The translations under genes were made by a program, and so were the position numbers. The notes beneath the pieces are model-generated. The model ran no database searches. It saw only the letters and a program-made list of their open reading frames with translations, and had not been told where the DNA came from. Below, piece by piece: positions 44,301 to 54,056 of a DNA stretch of 64,000 bases. The DNA is taken from NCBI RefSeq assembly GCF_001042715.1, contig NZ_CP009687.1:248001-312000 (forward strand). Direction: 5' to 3'. The number at the start of each line of letters is the position of its first letter. Within the stretch, counting starts at the first letter, position 1. This stretch comes from Clostridium aceticum. Lineage in GTDB: Bacteria; Bacillota; Clostridia; Peptostreptococcales; Natronincolaceae.

Positions 44301-45827
44301 ATGAAAAATACTGGCTTGGATATCTAAGCTTTTATGAAATATTTTTTCAAAGCACTTTTCAAACTTCATGGCACCACTAATTTCTAGGTCTACTGGATGG
44401 TCAGCTTGAAGCCTCACCTTGACCTTATCATGGGTGATGGTGCAGTAAAGGTCCTTGACACTGCCATAACCTCCACGATCTAGTTTTTCCGCCATTTGAA
44501 GAAAAACAGTGAGTTTTCTTATAATATCATAGTCATTTTTATCAATCAACATTGTATAATTTTTCCAATCTTCACGAAATTTCATCTCGCGATGACTAGA
44601 AACGATGAAGGCGCACATTAACCTTTCTCTATTTCTGAGGCCGTTTAACACGCTATTGAGAACAAGGTAAAAACCGTGCTTATGATGGTTATAATAGTCG
44701 ATATACATTCCAATGTCATGCAGCAGGGCAGAGGCCGTCAAGAGTCTTCGTTCTTCTTGACCTAAGTGATGCAGTTCCTTAGTCTCATCAAACAATGCCA
44801 ATGCGAGGTCCTTTACATGATAACAATGTTTTTTGTTCATGTCATAGTTGGCCAATAGATTTTCTATGCTGTGGAAAAGAACGTCAGCTATTAAGTGGTT
44901 TTGGTCAGTAATATCTAGATACTTTTTATAAAACACACCTTCTCTGAGACCATTACCGCTGATAATCAATTGTTTCGCTTCTGTATGCTCCATTAAAGAC
45001 ATGATCGGTACAAGCCCAGCGGTCAAGATATCTCCACGCTCTTTTTTTACACCTGGTATTCTTTTTACGTCTGCCTTGGTACCGTGGTTAATTTTCTCAT
45101 AAATCGTTGAAACTTCTTGAAAAGTAATTTGGTAGTTATGGAGGCTCACCAAAGGAAAACTAATCATGTGCTTATTCACCTTTGCCAGTGTTCGAATAGC
45201 TCCTCCTAATCCTACCACTGGTAGACCTTGTACCTCTTTTAGCCAAGGAACTTTATCAAATTGTTTTTTCATAAAGCTTTCCAAGTGTTTGACAGCAGAG
45301 GACTCAATGATTTCCTTAGGTAAGAACATCTCTGTCAAAGTAACAGCGCCATAAGGAAGACTTACAGCTTTTTTTAACTTTTTATTTTCTATCCAAGCTA
45401 ATTCGGTACTACCTCCTCCGATATCAATCATCAAAGCATCTGTGAATTTGATGGTATTGACTACCCCCATATAACCATAATACGCTTCTTCTTCACCAGA
45501 GATCACATCAAAAACAAAGCCGGTTTCCTTTTGAACTTTTTCTAGAAAAAGTTCTCGATTTCTAGCGATTCTTACAGCAGCAGTGGCTATAGGAAAAACT
45601 TCATCCACCTTGTGGACATCGATTAATCTCTTGAACAATTTTAAAGCATTAAGGGTTCTTTCCATAGGCAAGGCTTTTAAGGTTCTTTCCTCCCCCATCC
45701 CTTCACTGAGTCGCACCATTTCCTTGACTTGTTCAATCATTTTATAGGAGGCATCTTCATAGATTTTCATAATGATCATTCGTACAGAGTTAGACCCTAA
45801 GTCGATAATAGCAAGTTTTTTGTTCAT
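44298..45827 (-). CDS. ppx: Exopolyphosphatase / Ppx-GppA family with HD-like C-terminus
   Basis: The 509-residue protein has an ASKHA-fold Ppx domain (IIDLGSNSVRM, VISGEEEAYYGYMG with the catalytic Glu, LMIDIGGGSTEL) and a C-terminal HD-like domain (LLTASALLHDIGMYIDYYNHHKHG). It degrades polyphosphate or pppGpp. It is the third gene of the leftward cluster, 24 bases after ppk1. Confidence 0.9.
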   Translation of the reverse strand: MNKKLAIIDLGSNSVRMIIMKIYEDASYKMIEQVKEMVRLSEGMGEERTLKALPMERTLNALKLFKRLIDVHKVDEVFPIATAAVRIARNRELFLEKVQKETGFVFDVISGEEEAYYGYMGVVNTIKFTDALMIDIGGGSTELAWIENKKLKKAVSLPYGAVTLTEMFLPKEIIESSAVKHLESFMKKQFDKVPWLKEVQGLPVVGLGGAIRTLAKVNKHMISFPLVSLHNYQITFQEVSTIYEKINHGTKADVKRIPGVKKERGDILTAGLVPIMSLMEHTEAKQLIISGNGLREGVFYKKYLDITDQNHLIADVLFHSIENLLANYDMNKKHCYHVKDLALALFDETKELHHLGQEERRLLTASALLHDIGMYIDYYNHHKHGFYLVLNSVLNGLRNRERLMCAFIVSSHREMKFREDWKNYTMLIDKNDYDIIRKLTVFLQMAEKLDRGGYGSVKDLYCTITHDKVKVRLQADHPVDLEISGAMKFEKCFEKIFHKSLDIQASIFH

Positions 45828-45851
45828 ATTTTTTCACCCTTTGTTGATAGA

Positions 45852-47999
45852 CTAATTTTCATCCTCTCCTATACTTTTATCTGAGAGGATTGGTTGAAAA
45901 ACTGGCAGAGATTTTTCTTTTAGATGCTTTTTTGCTGTTTTCAAGGCCTGTTTACAAAAGTATTTTTGAGAATGAAGCAATTTTTTTCCTCTCTTATCTA
46001 TTTTTATGTATTTACCTTCAGCAGTTAACTGTTTGGCTTTAATTGTATCTAAAAGTGTAATTTTTAATATGTCGATAATTCTTTCTTTAATCTGTAGACT
46101 TTCTATAGGAAAAAGTATTTCCACTCTCCTATCTAAATTTCTAGGCATCCAGTCACAGCTGGATAGATAAAGGTTTTCTTGGCCATCGTTGTAAAAGTAA
46201 AAAATTCTACTATGTTCTAGGAATCTGCTGACAATACTAATGACAGTAATGTTTTCACTGATATCTGGAACACCAGGTTTCAAACAGCATATTCCACGTA
46301 TGATTAACTCTACTTTTACACCAGCAATCGAGGCACGATAAAGGTTCTTGATAATTTCTGTATCCACTAGGGAATTCATCTTAGCAATAATTCTTGCCTG
46401 CTTTCCCTTTTGTGCATTTTCAATTTCAGTTTCAATAAGCTGCATAAATTTATTTCTTAAATTGAGAGGAGCTACCTCCAGCTTATATAAATCAGGGGGA
46501 TCAGAATAACCTGAAAGCATGTTAAAGATGGCAGAAGCATCAGCACCAAAATGTTGATTGCAGGTAAATAAACCCATGTCTGTATAAAACCTAGCGGTGA
46601 TATCGTTATAGTTTCCTGTACCTAAATGAACATACCGCTTAATCCTGTTTTCCTCCATGCGAACAATCAAAGTGATTTTGCAATGAGTTTTTAGGCCTAC
46701 AAGACCATAGATGACATGGCATCCTGCCTTCTCGAGTTTTTTCGCCCACTGAATATTATTTTCCTCGTCAAAGCGAGCCTTTACCTCTAATAACACCGTC
46801 ACTTGCTTACCCCTTTCAGCGGCTTCTACCAGTGCCTGAACAATGGGGGATTTGCCACTGACCCTATAGAGGGTTTGTTTGATAGCTAATACCTTTGGGT
46901 CAGTAGCAGCTTTCCTAACAAACTCTACTACTGGATCGAAGCTTTCATAGGGGTGATGCAGGAAGATATCCTTCTCATCAATAGCTTCTAAAATTTCTTC
47001 ACAATCTATTAAGTCTCTTGGAACCTGGGAAACGTACTCCACGTATTTTAAATGGTCATAGCCCTCCAAGGCATATAGTTGAAGCAAGAAGGTTAAATCC
47101 AAAGGACCATTGATATAATAGACTTCCCCATTGTGGATTTCTAAAACGTTTTTTAGTATATCTACAAGTTTCTCATCTATATCCTCATCTACTTCTAACC
47201 TAATAGCCGCTCCCCATTTTCTTTTCTTCAAAGAGCGTTCAATTTCGATCAATAGGTCCTCTGCTTCCTCCTCTTCGATGGTCAGATCGGCGTTTCTAGT
47301 AATTCGATAGGGATAGGCAGAAAGAACGGTGTGGCCTAAGAACAGGTCTTCAATAAATAGTGAGATAACCTCTTCTAAAAGGATAAAATAACGATTTTCC
47401 TCAGCATCTTTAGGCAGTTCAATCATTCTAGGCAATACAGAAGGTACCTGGACGGTGGCAAAAATCACGTCATCTGGAGTTTCCTTCTCCTCCAGCAATA
47501 CGGCAATATTTAAACTCTTGTTTAAAAGCAAGGGAAAGGGCCTGCTGGAATCTACTGCCATAGGGGTCAAAACTGGGTAAATAAAAGTTTTGAAGTACTC
47601 CTGTAAAAAGATTTTTTGCCCCTCCAGCAACTCTTCCTTTGTAAGAAGATAAAGGTGATTTTTTTTAAGCACCGGCATGATAGAACGATTAAAAGTATGA
47701 TACTGCTGGTAGACCATTTGTTGTGTACGAAGAGAAATTTCCTTTAGCTGTTTTTTAGGAGTCAAGCCAGAGGGATCTGTTTTATGGTAATTAGCATTGA
47801 CCTGGTCCTTCAAAGAAGCTACTCGAATCATAAAGAACTCGTCCAAGTTGGAGCTGGTGATGGCCAAAAACTTTAGTCTTTCCAGTAGAGGATTCTTATT
47901 ATCCCGAGCTTCTTGCAAAACTCTATCGTTAAATTCCAGCCAGCTTAATTCTCTATTGATAAAATATTCGCTTTTATTTAAGTTCACTTCTTTTAACAT
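45852..47999 (-). CDS. ppk1: Polyphosphate kinase 1
   Basis: The 715-residue enzyme makes long-chain polyphosphate from ATP at the membrane or cytosol. Conserved autophosphorylation His458 stands in VHLGTGNYND, and the second conserved block is LEHSRIFYFYND. N-terminal start YFINRELSWLEFNDRVLQEA is diagnostic. It overlaps the upstream Ppx-like gene by 7 bases and is followed by a catalytically complete Ppx, so synthesis and breakdown are encoded together. Confidence 0.95.
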   Translation of the reverse strand: MLKEVNLNKSEYFINRELSWLEFNDRVLQEARDNKNPLLERLKFLAITSSNLDEFFMIRVASLKDQVNANYHKTDPSGLTPKKQLKEISLRTQQMVYQQYHTFNRSIMPVLKKNHLYLLTKEELLEGQKIFLQEYFKTFIYPVLTPMAVDSSRPFPLLLNKSLNIAVLLEEKETPDDVIFATVQVPSVLPRMIELPKDAEENRYFILLEEVISLFIEDLFLGHTVLSAYPYRITRNADLTIEEEEAEDLLIEIERSLKKRKWGAAIRLEVDEDIDEKLVDILKNVLEIHNGEVYYINGPLDLTFLLQLYALEGYDHLKYVEYVSQVPRDLIDCEEILEAIDEKDIFLHHPYESFDPVVEFVRKAATDPKVLAIKQTLYRVSGKSPIVQALVEAAERGKQVTVLLEVKARFDEENNIQWAKKLEKAGCHVIYGLVGLKTHCKITLIVRMEENRIKRYVHLGTGNYNDITARFYTDMGLFTCNQHFGADASAIFNMLSGYSDPPDLYKLEVAPLNLRNKFMQLIETEIENAQKGKQARIIAKMNSLVDTEIIKNLYRASIAGVKVELIIRGICCLKPGVPDISENITVISIVSRFLEHSRIFYFYNDGQENLYLSSCDWMPRNLDRRVEILFPIESLQIKERIIDILKITLLDTIKAKQLTAEGKYIKIDKRGKKLLHSQKYFCKQALKTAKKHLKEKSLPVFQPILSDKSIGEDEN

Positions 48000-49543
48000 G
48001 ATATCTCCCTCTTTATGTTTAAAATAGGTGTTATGCCAAATACCTCTTGAAAGAAAGAGGATTTTGCTTCAAAAGTCCACTCCTCCAGCAAAATTTCTTC
48101 TACAGTACTGGCTTTAATGATCATCTTGTTTTCTTGCAGCTTCACTTCGATAGTCTTAATCTTTTGTTGATGACTTCGGTCTAGTGCATCAGCAATTCTG
48201 ATGATAGATACTAGCTTTGCAATGACGACACGATCTTTATGGCTCAACCTATTGAAGTTCTCATGACTTATTTTAGGGGTTAAGGTGCTGTGATACTTTG
48301 CTACATTTGCTATGATTTCCAACTGCTGTTGAGAAATACCCATAATATTAGAGGCCATAATGATGTCATAAGAATGATTATAGTGTTGGTTGATATTAAT
48401 AAACTTTCCAACATCATGAAGAATCGTTGCTAATTGCAACAAAAATCTTTCTTCTTCCCCTAAGCCGTGCAATCTCTTTGATCCGTCAAATAGACAAAGG
48501 GATTTATCCATCACTTCATTGGCATGATTTTCATCATAATGATATTTTTTTGCTAAGGATCGTACTAGCGTATAGATATCATGAAGAAATTCCTGTTTTC
48601 TTTGAGTAATTAGCTTTTGGTCTACTAAATCTGCCACAATACCATCCTCCAGATTTACCAAAGGCGTATAAATTTGAGGGGAGGAGGTCATATCCAAGAA
48701 TACCTTTAAGAGGATAAAGGAAGGAATTAAGGTATAGGCCCCTTCCTTAGAAATCTTATAGGTGCTGGAAATTTTGTGTGTTGGTTTATGTAAAAGGCTT
48801 TGATATACCATAAGAAATTGACTTTTATCTATATAGTTATCGGGACAATCACATAGCTTCCCTAGGTCCTTCATCACATCCCCCAACACAATAAAATGTT
48901 GGATATTGGTGTTAATGTCAAAAGTTTTTAGCAAAATGTCGGCATTGCTTTTGATATAATCCTCTAGAAGTTTAGGAAAGTCTAAGGTTTTACTCTCTAA
49001 CTCCGACAAAATTTCTTTTAGTCGTAGAGAACCCAGCTTTAGATTTTGACTAAAGGTTAAACTGCCCTGTTGATAGATGGAAACCTCGATATTTCCTGAT
49101 CCAATATCTAAAACCATGACACCTTCAGCCCGAAGTTTTTGGTAGTTTTGTAAACTTTCACGAATTCCTTTGTAGGCGAGGAATCTCTTTACAGAACTAT
49201 TGATAATTTCGATATCTAGCCCTGTTTTGGAATAAATTTGATCTAAAATATAGTCATTGTTTTCAGCCTCACGAATACCACTAGTAGCTACAGCACGATA
49301 GGTTTTTACCTTATACTCGTTCATTAATTTCTTGAAACCCCTCAAGACTTCACAAACCTCATTTGCTATTTCATAACTTACTTTTCCTTTAGAAAAAGTA
49401 TCTCTTCCTAAAGCAATAGACTTGCTGGTGCGTTCTAAGGTTCTTGTCTTGCCCTCAGGGAGGACCTCTGATATCTTCATCCTTACAGCATAAGAACCGA
49501 CACTGATTCCTGCTACGGTGGTTAAAGCTTGTTTCTCATCCAT
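47993..49543 (-). CDS. Ppx/GppA-like protein with altered active site, HD-like C-terminus
   Basis: The 516-residue protein keeps the fold (AGISVGSYAVRMKI; VLDIGSGNIEVSI) and the HD part (LLQLATILHDVGKFININQH). The first phosphate loop reads ISVGS instead of IDLGS, and the SGEEEA block is replaced by NSSVKRFLAYKGI, so the catalytic Glu is lost. It may be a regulator or binder instead of a phosphatase. It heads the leftward operon, overlapping ppk1. Confidence 0.83.
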   Translation of the reverse strand: MDEKQALTTVAGISVGSYAVRMKISEVLPEGKTRTLERTSKSIALGRDTFSKGKVSYEIANEVCEVLRGFKKLMNEYKVKTYRAVATSGIREAENNDYILDQIYSKTGLDIEIINSSVKRFLAYKGIRESLQNYQKLRAEGVMVLDIGSGNIEVSIYQQGSLTFSQNLKLGSLRLKEILSELESKTLDFPKLLEDYIKSNADILLKTFDINTNIQHFIVLGDVMKDLGKLCDCPDNYIDKSQFLMVYQSLLHKPTHKISSTYKISKEGAYTLIPSFILLKVFLDMTSSPQIYTPLVNLEDGIVADLVDQKLITQRKQEFLHDIYTLVRSLAKKYHYDENHANEVMDKSLCLFDGSKRLHGLGEEERFLLQLATILHDVGKFININQHYNHSYDIIMASNIMGISQQQLEIIANVAKYHSTLTPKISHENFNRLSHKDRVVIAKLVSIIRIADALDRSHQQKIKTIEVKLQENKMIIKASTVEEILLEEWTFEAKSSFFQEVFGITPILNIKREISC

Positions 49544-49721
49544 ATAGATCTCTCCTCACTAGAAGTGGTAAAATTATTGCTATTATACCACAAAACCGCT
49601 GAAGTTCAACAACACTAAGGTAAAAATATTAACAAAATTTTTCCAGAAGTATAAGAAATGAAAATGGTATAATAAATATAAGTGTGATAGAATATATGAA
49701 GAAAAAAATCGAGGGAAAAAG

Positions 49722-51320
49722 ATGAAAAAAGAAAAATATAACAATAAAAATGTAATAAGACCTCTAAAACAGTACTTTGAATGGGGAAGCGTCAAATGGC
49801 TTCACGAACCAGAGGAATTGGACAAGGGAAAGCTGATGGTGGGGCATATTACTTTTTTACCGAATACAGAGCAAAAAAAACATCTCCATACAGGGGATGA
49901 ACAAATACTATATATTTTGTCTGGTAAGGGATTGCATTGGATTGATGGGGAAGAATACCTTTTGTCCTATGGGAGAATTTATCATATACCTCCCTACGCA
50001 GAACATCAGGTGAAAAACTTAAGTGATGAAGCCTTAGAAATGATTATAGTATACAATGCCACCAGCTTGAATTATAGGGAAATACTGCCTCCTGTAGAAT
50101 TTACAAAACGTTTTGCTATGGAAAACTTAAAAAATATTATCGATTTGACGATGTTGCAAAAAATTCAAGACAAGTTTTCTGAGGCTTCTGAAATGGCCAT
50201 TGTCATCAAAGATGAGAAGGGCGAAATTATTACAGAACCCAGCAATCTTTCAGCCTTTTGTAAACAACATTGCGGCTACAGCACAAATTGTCACTTGAAA
50301 AACAAGAAGGTAATGGCAGGAGACAGTGAGACCAAGGTAGCAAATTGTTGCTTAGATCTTGTTACCGTCCATACCCCAATCTTTATGGGGGATACCTATA
50401 TAGGAAGTATTAGTTGCGGACCAGTATTTTTAAATGAACCCTCTAAAGAGGTAATAAAACACTTGGAAGAGGAAATACAGGGAGATCAAGAGCGGATGGA
50501 GGCTTACCTCAATCTGCGGCGAATGACAAAGGGGAGACTGCATGCTATTATCGAATCTCTTATGACCATGAGCCACTTCATTGTGGAATCTGGCATCAGC
50601 CACTTAGCGCAAAAGGAACTTCATAAAAAGACGATTCAGGTATTGGAGGAACAAAAAAAGAAAATAGAGTTAGAAAAGACACTCCAAGAGGTGAAAATGG
50701 GGGTATTACAGGCACAGCTAAGTCCTCACTTTCTTTTCAACACCTTAAGCGTCATTGGTGAATTGGCTTATATGCAAGGAGCCAAGGAGGCAGCGGAAAC
50801 TACCTTTGCCCTTTCTAGTCTACTAAGAACTACTTTGAAGAAGTCAGAGGAGATGGTAACGGTAAGAGAAGAGTTAGCCTATATTCAAGATTATTTATTT
50901 ATTCAAAAAAAGCGCTTCCAGCATCTTATCCAAACAAAGATAAATATGAAGGAAGCGGTTTTGGACATAGAGATTCCCTTTATGACATTGCAAATATTGG
51001 TAGAAAATACTATAGCCCACGGCGTAGAGGCTTTAGGCAAGGAAGTTACTATTATTATAGAAGGAAAAAAGGTGAGGGATCATATTTATCTTCAAGTAAT
51101 AGACAATGGTTGTGGTATAAAAAAAGAAGTAATGGAGAAATTATTTGATAAAAATAGTGATGAAAAAAAAGGAACTGGTATTGGGCTGAACAATTTGAAG
51201 GAGAGGTTTTCTTATTATTACGGAGAAGACTTTCAGTTTGATGTGCAAAGCCAGCGAGGAGAAGGTACCAAGGTATTTATAAAACTACCAATAACCAATT
51301 ACAAAAAGGAGTCTGAGTAA
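49722..51320 (+). CDS. Cupin-PocR-sensor histidine kinase
   Basis: The 532-residue soluble kinase has a cupin domain (about 30-110; HLHTGDEQILYILSGKGLHW), a PocR-type ligand domain (about 145-270; Cys-rich FCKQHCGYSTNCHLKN), and a LytS/YesM-type kinase core with His336 in LSPHFLFNTL, N box LVENTIAHG, and the GTGIGLNNL box. No membrane helix is seen, so it would sense a cytosolic ligand such as a diol or small organic acid. It works with the AraC-type regulator overlapping by one base. Confidence 0.87.
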   Translation: MKKEKYNNKNVIRPLKQYFEWGSVKWLHEPEELDKGKLMVGHITFLPNTEQKKHLHTGDEQILYILSGKGLHWIDGEEYLLSYGRIYHIPPYAEHQVKNLSDEALEMIIVYNATSLNYREILPPVEFTKRFAMENLKNIIDLTMLQKIQDKFSEASEMAIVIKDEKGEIITEPSNLSAFCKQHCGYSTNCHLKNKKVMAGDSETKVANCCLDLVTVHTPIFMGDTYIGSISCGPVFLNEPSKEVIKHLEEEIQGDQERMEAYLNLRRMTKGRLHAIIESLMTMSHFIVESGISHLAQKELHKKTIQVLEEQKKKIELEKTLQEVKMGVLQAQLSPHFLFNTLSVIGELAYMQGAKEAAETTFALSSLLRTTLKKSEEMVTVREELAYIQDYLFIQKKRFQHLIQTKINMKEAVLDIEIPFMTLQILVENTIAHGVEALGKEVTIIIEGKKVRDHIYLQVIDNGCGIKKEVMEKLFDKNSDEKKGTGIGLNNLKERFSYYYGEDFQFDVQSQRGEGTKVFIKLPITNYKKESE

Positions 51321-52057
51321 TGAAGTTATTAGTTGTAGATGATGAAAAGATGATTAAAGAATATATCCGATTTGTTATTAAAGAGGAAGCATTGAATATA
51401 CAAGTATCAGAGGCTTCCACTGGTAAAGAAGCTCTTGAGATGGCAAAAAAAACAAAACCCTTTGCTATTATGATGGATATTAAGATGCCAGAGGGTAATG
51501 GGTTAGAAGCAGCAAGAAAAATTGTGGAGGTATTACCCGGCATAAAGATTGTTTTTCTTTCTGCCTATGATAAGTTTGAGTATGCACAAGAAGCTTTACG
51601 ATTAGGAGCTATAGATTATTTACTGAAGCCCATTGCTCCAAAAGACTTAAAGAAGCTTCTGGAAAGATTGCTGGATTTAACAGAAAAAGCCACAGAAAAA
51701 CCTTTTACAATAAGTGAAGGGGAAAACTACGAAGACGAAGTGGTTGTAAAAGCAAGAGAATATATAGAAGCTCATTATCATGAGAAAGTACAGTTACAGG
51801 ATGTGGCAAATTATGCTGGTTTAAGCAGCACCTATTTTTCTAAGTTTTTTAAGCAAAAAACTGGTATCAATTTTTCCAGCTATTTAAACAAGGTAAGACT
51901 TTATAAAGCCAAGGAACTTATGAAAAACCCCAATCTAAACTTAAATGAAATTTCCTATAGGGTAGGTTATGAGGACTTAAGTTATTTTAGTATAGTGTTT
52001 CAGCGATATGAAGGTATGACACCTACCAGTTATAGACGACAGCTTATGACAAAATAA
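51320..52057 (+). CDS. YesN-like response regulator with AraC-type HTH
   Basis: The 245-residue protein has a receiver domain (phosphoacceptor Asp53 in MMDIKMPEG, Lys103-type KPIAP) and a C-terminal AraC double helix-turn-helix (LQDVANYAGLSSTYFSKFFK; ISYRVGYEDLSYFSIVFQRY). Its start overlaps the kinase stop by one base. Targets probably include ilvD and the dctPQM genes downstream. Confidence 0.9.
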   Translation: MKLLVVDDEKMIKEYIRFVIKEEALNIQVSEASTGKEALEMAKKTKPFAIMMDIKMPEGNGLEAARKIVEVLPGIKIVFLSAYDKFEYAQEALRLGAIDYLLKPIAPKDLKKLLERLLDLTEKATEKPFTISEGENYEDEVVVKAREYIEAHYHEKVQLQDVANYAGLSSTYFSKFFKQKTGINFSSYLNKVRLYKAKELMKNPNLNLNEISYRVGYEDLSYFSIVFQRYEGMTPTSYRRQLMTK

Positions 52058-52092
52058 TAAAAAATAACAAAAAAGTAAAAGCCACCATGACA

Positions 52093-52145
52093 AAAGATTC
52101 TAACTATTCCTTCAAATAATAAATAGTTTTGAGTCTTTTTTTTTG
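52093..52145 (+). terminator. Terminator with long T tract
   Basis: AAAGATTCTAACTATT pairs imperfectly with AATAGTTTTGAGTCTTT and runs into nine T residues. It separates the regulators from ilvD. Confidence 0.75.
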
Positions 52146-52184
52146 ATAAAGTATATAAAAAAGCAACGAGGAGTTGAAATAATC

Positions 52185-53852
52185 ATGAAAATAAACAATA
52201 CTTACCAGGGTGTAGATCGAGCACCCCATCGTTCTCTATTTTATGCTATGGGTTATTTACCAGAGGACTTAAAAAAACCAATTATCGGGGTAGTGAACGC
52301 CCATAACGAAGTGATCCCAGGACACTTTCACTTAGATGAGATAGCACAGGCAGTAAAACTAGGGGTAAGTGCAGGGGGTGGAACCCCTATGGAGTTTCCT
52401 GTAATCGGTATATGTGATGGTATCGCTATGAACCATAGTGGTATGAAGTACCCTCTGTCCACTAGAGAGCTTATTGCGGATTCTATTGAAGCTATGACAG
52501 TGGCTTACAAATTTGATGGACTGGTTTTAATAGGAAACTGTGATAAAATTGTGCCGGGAATGATGATGGCTGCTGCCAGAATGAATATACCTGCTGTTTA
52601 TATCAGTGGTGGTCCTATGTTAACAGGAAGCCACAAAGGAAAAACAGTGGACTTAATCAGAGGGGCCTTTGAAGCAGTGGGCTCTTATGTGGAAGGAAAT
52701 ATCGATGCACAACAATTAGAGGAAATTGAAATGGAATCCTGTCCTACTTGTGGCAGCTGTGCTGGTATGTTTACTGCCAACACTATGAACTGTCTTGCTG
52801 AGGCGCTAGGAATCGGTCTTCCAGGGAATGGAACCATCCCTGCTCCCTATGGACAAAGAAAACAACTAGCAAGAAGAGCTGGACTTCAAATTATGGAATT
52901 AGTCAAGGAAAATATCCGCCCAAGAGATATTTTAACCCTAGGAGCTTTTAGAAATGCTGTTACTGTGGATATGGCTATAGGCGGGTCTTCCAATACAGTA
53001 CTACACTTGATGGCAATTGCTAACGAAGCAAAAGTGCCGTTAGACCTTGAAGTTTTTGATGAAATCAGCAGAAAGGTTGCAAATATCACCAAGCTAAGTC
53101 CTGCCGGGACCTATAGCATCACGGATCTTCACAGGGCAGGAGGAATCTCTGCTGTTATCAACCAGTTGATTAAGGCAGGTATGATTTATCCAGATGAAAT
53201 TACTGTTACTGGCAAAACCTTAGGGGAGAGCGTGGCAAAGGCATCGGTTTGGGACAATGATGTTATCCGGGATATGGAAAATCCTTATAATAAAGAAGGT
53301 GGTATTGCCATCCTAAGAGGAAATCTTGCACCTGATGGGGCTGTTATTAAACAATCGGCAGTGGAGCCTGAAATGATGCTACACAAAGGACCAGCAAGGG
53401 TGTTTGAATCAGAAGAAGAAGCCTATGATGCCATCATCAGCAAAAAGATTGTATCAGGGGATGTTGTGGTGATTCGTTATGAAGGGCCTAAGGGTGGTCC
53501 AGGTATGAGGGAAATGCTGAGTCCTACTGCAGCCATTGTAGGAATGGGACTGGAGAAGTCTGTTGCTTTGATTACCGATGGACGTTTCTCCGGCGGTACT
53601 AGAGGACCTTGCATAGGACATGTTTCTCCAGAGGCATCTGAGGGAGGACCGATTGCTATTATTCAAGAAGGAGATATCATTGAAATTGATATTGCCAATA
53701 GAGTGTTAAAAGTAGATTTAAGTGATGAAGAAATGCAAAATCGACTAAAGAGTTGGACACAACCACCGTCAAAGGCAGAAGAGGGAACGTATTTATATCG
53801 TTACAGCAAATTGGTTACCTCAGCAAGTACAGGAGCTGTATTTAAATATTAA
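52185..53852 (+). CDS. ilvD: Dihydroxy-acid dehydratase
   Basis: The 555-residue enzyme removes water from 2,3-dihydroxy-isovalerate/methylvalerate in valine, leucine and isoleucine synthesis. Cysteines for the iron-sulfur cluster lie in [10 protein letters not shown] and [10 protein letters not shown]. The C-terminal [14 protein letters not shown] and GHVSPEA are standard. Length is typical of IlvD and a little shorter than sugar-acid dehydratases, but the neighbouring TRAP transporter means a sugar-acid role cannot be excluded. Start chosen at 52185 after GAGGAG. Confidence 0.88.
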   Translation: MKINNTYQGVDRAPHRSLFYAMGYLPEDLKKPIIGVVNAHNEVIPGHFHLDEIAQAVKLGVSAGGGTPMEFPVIGICDGIAMNHSGMKYPLSTRELIADSIEAMTVAYKFDGLVLIGNCDKIVPGMMMAAARMNIPAVYISGGPMLTGSHKGKTVDLIRGAFEAVGSYVEGNIDAQQLEEIEMESCPTCGSCAGMFTANTMNCLAEALGIGLPGNGTIPAPYGQRKQLARRAGLQIMELVKENIRPRDILTLGAFRNAVTVDMAIGGSSNTVLHLMAIANEAKVPLDLEVFDEISRKVANITKLSPAGTYSITDLHRAGGISAVINQLIKAGMIYPDEITVTGKTLGESVAKASVWDNDVIRDMENPYNKEGGIAILRGNLAPDGAVIKQSAVEPEMMLHKGPARVFESEEEAYDAIISKKIVSGDVVVIRYEGPKGGPGMREMLSPTAAIVGMGLEKSVALITDGRFSGGTRGPCIGHVSPEASEGGPIAIIQEGDIIEIDIANRVLKVDLSDEEMQNRLKSWTQPPSKAEEGTYLYRYSKLVTSASTGAVFKY

Positions 53853-53855
53853 AAA

Positions 53856-53974
53856 CATTAGCGTTAACTTAAACCGTAATTTATCATTCTTCGTTATTCC
53901 AAGATCCTTCGCTACGCTCAGGAGGACATTTGGAGAGAATTTTGGTAATGATCGTGTTAAGTTAACGTCTATGA
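53856..53974. repeat. 119-bp element with terminal inverted repeats
   Basis: Left end ACATTAGCGTTAACTTAA and right end TTAAGTTAACGTCTATGA are inverted. The centre CCAAGATCCTTCGCTACGCT matches the other copies. Positioned between ilvD and dctP, a non-coding mobile-type element. Confidence 0.75.
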
Positions 53975-54056
53975 TATTAAAAATGAGCTTAATTTTTTTA
54001 AAAGCCAATATTGGCTTTTAGATAACATATGACAAAAGGATAAGGGGGAAATCAAT

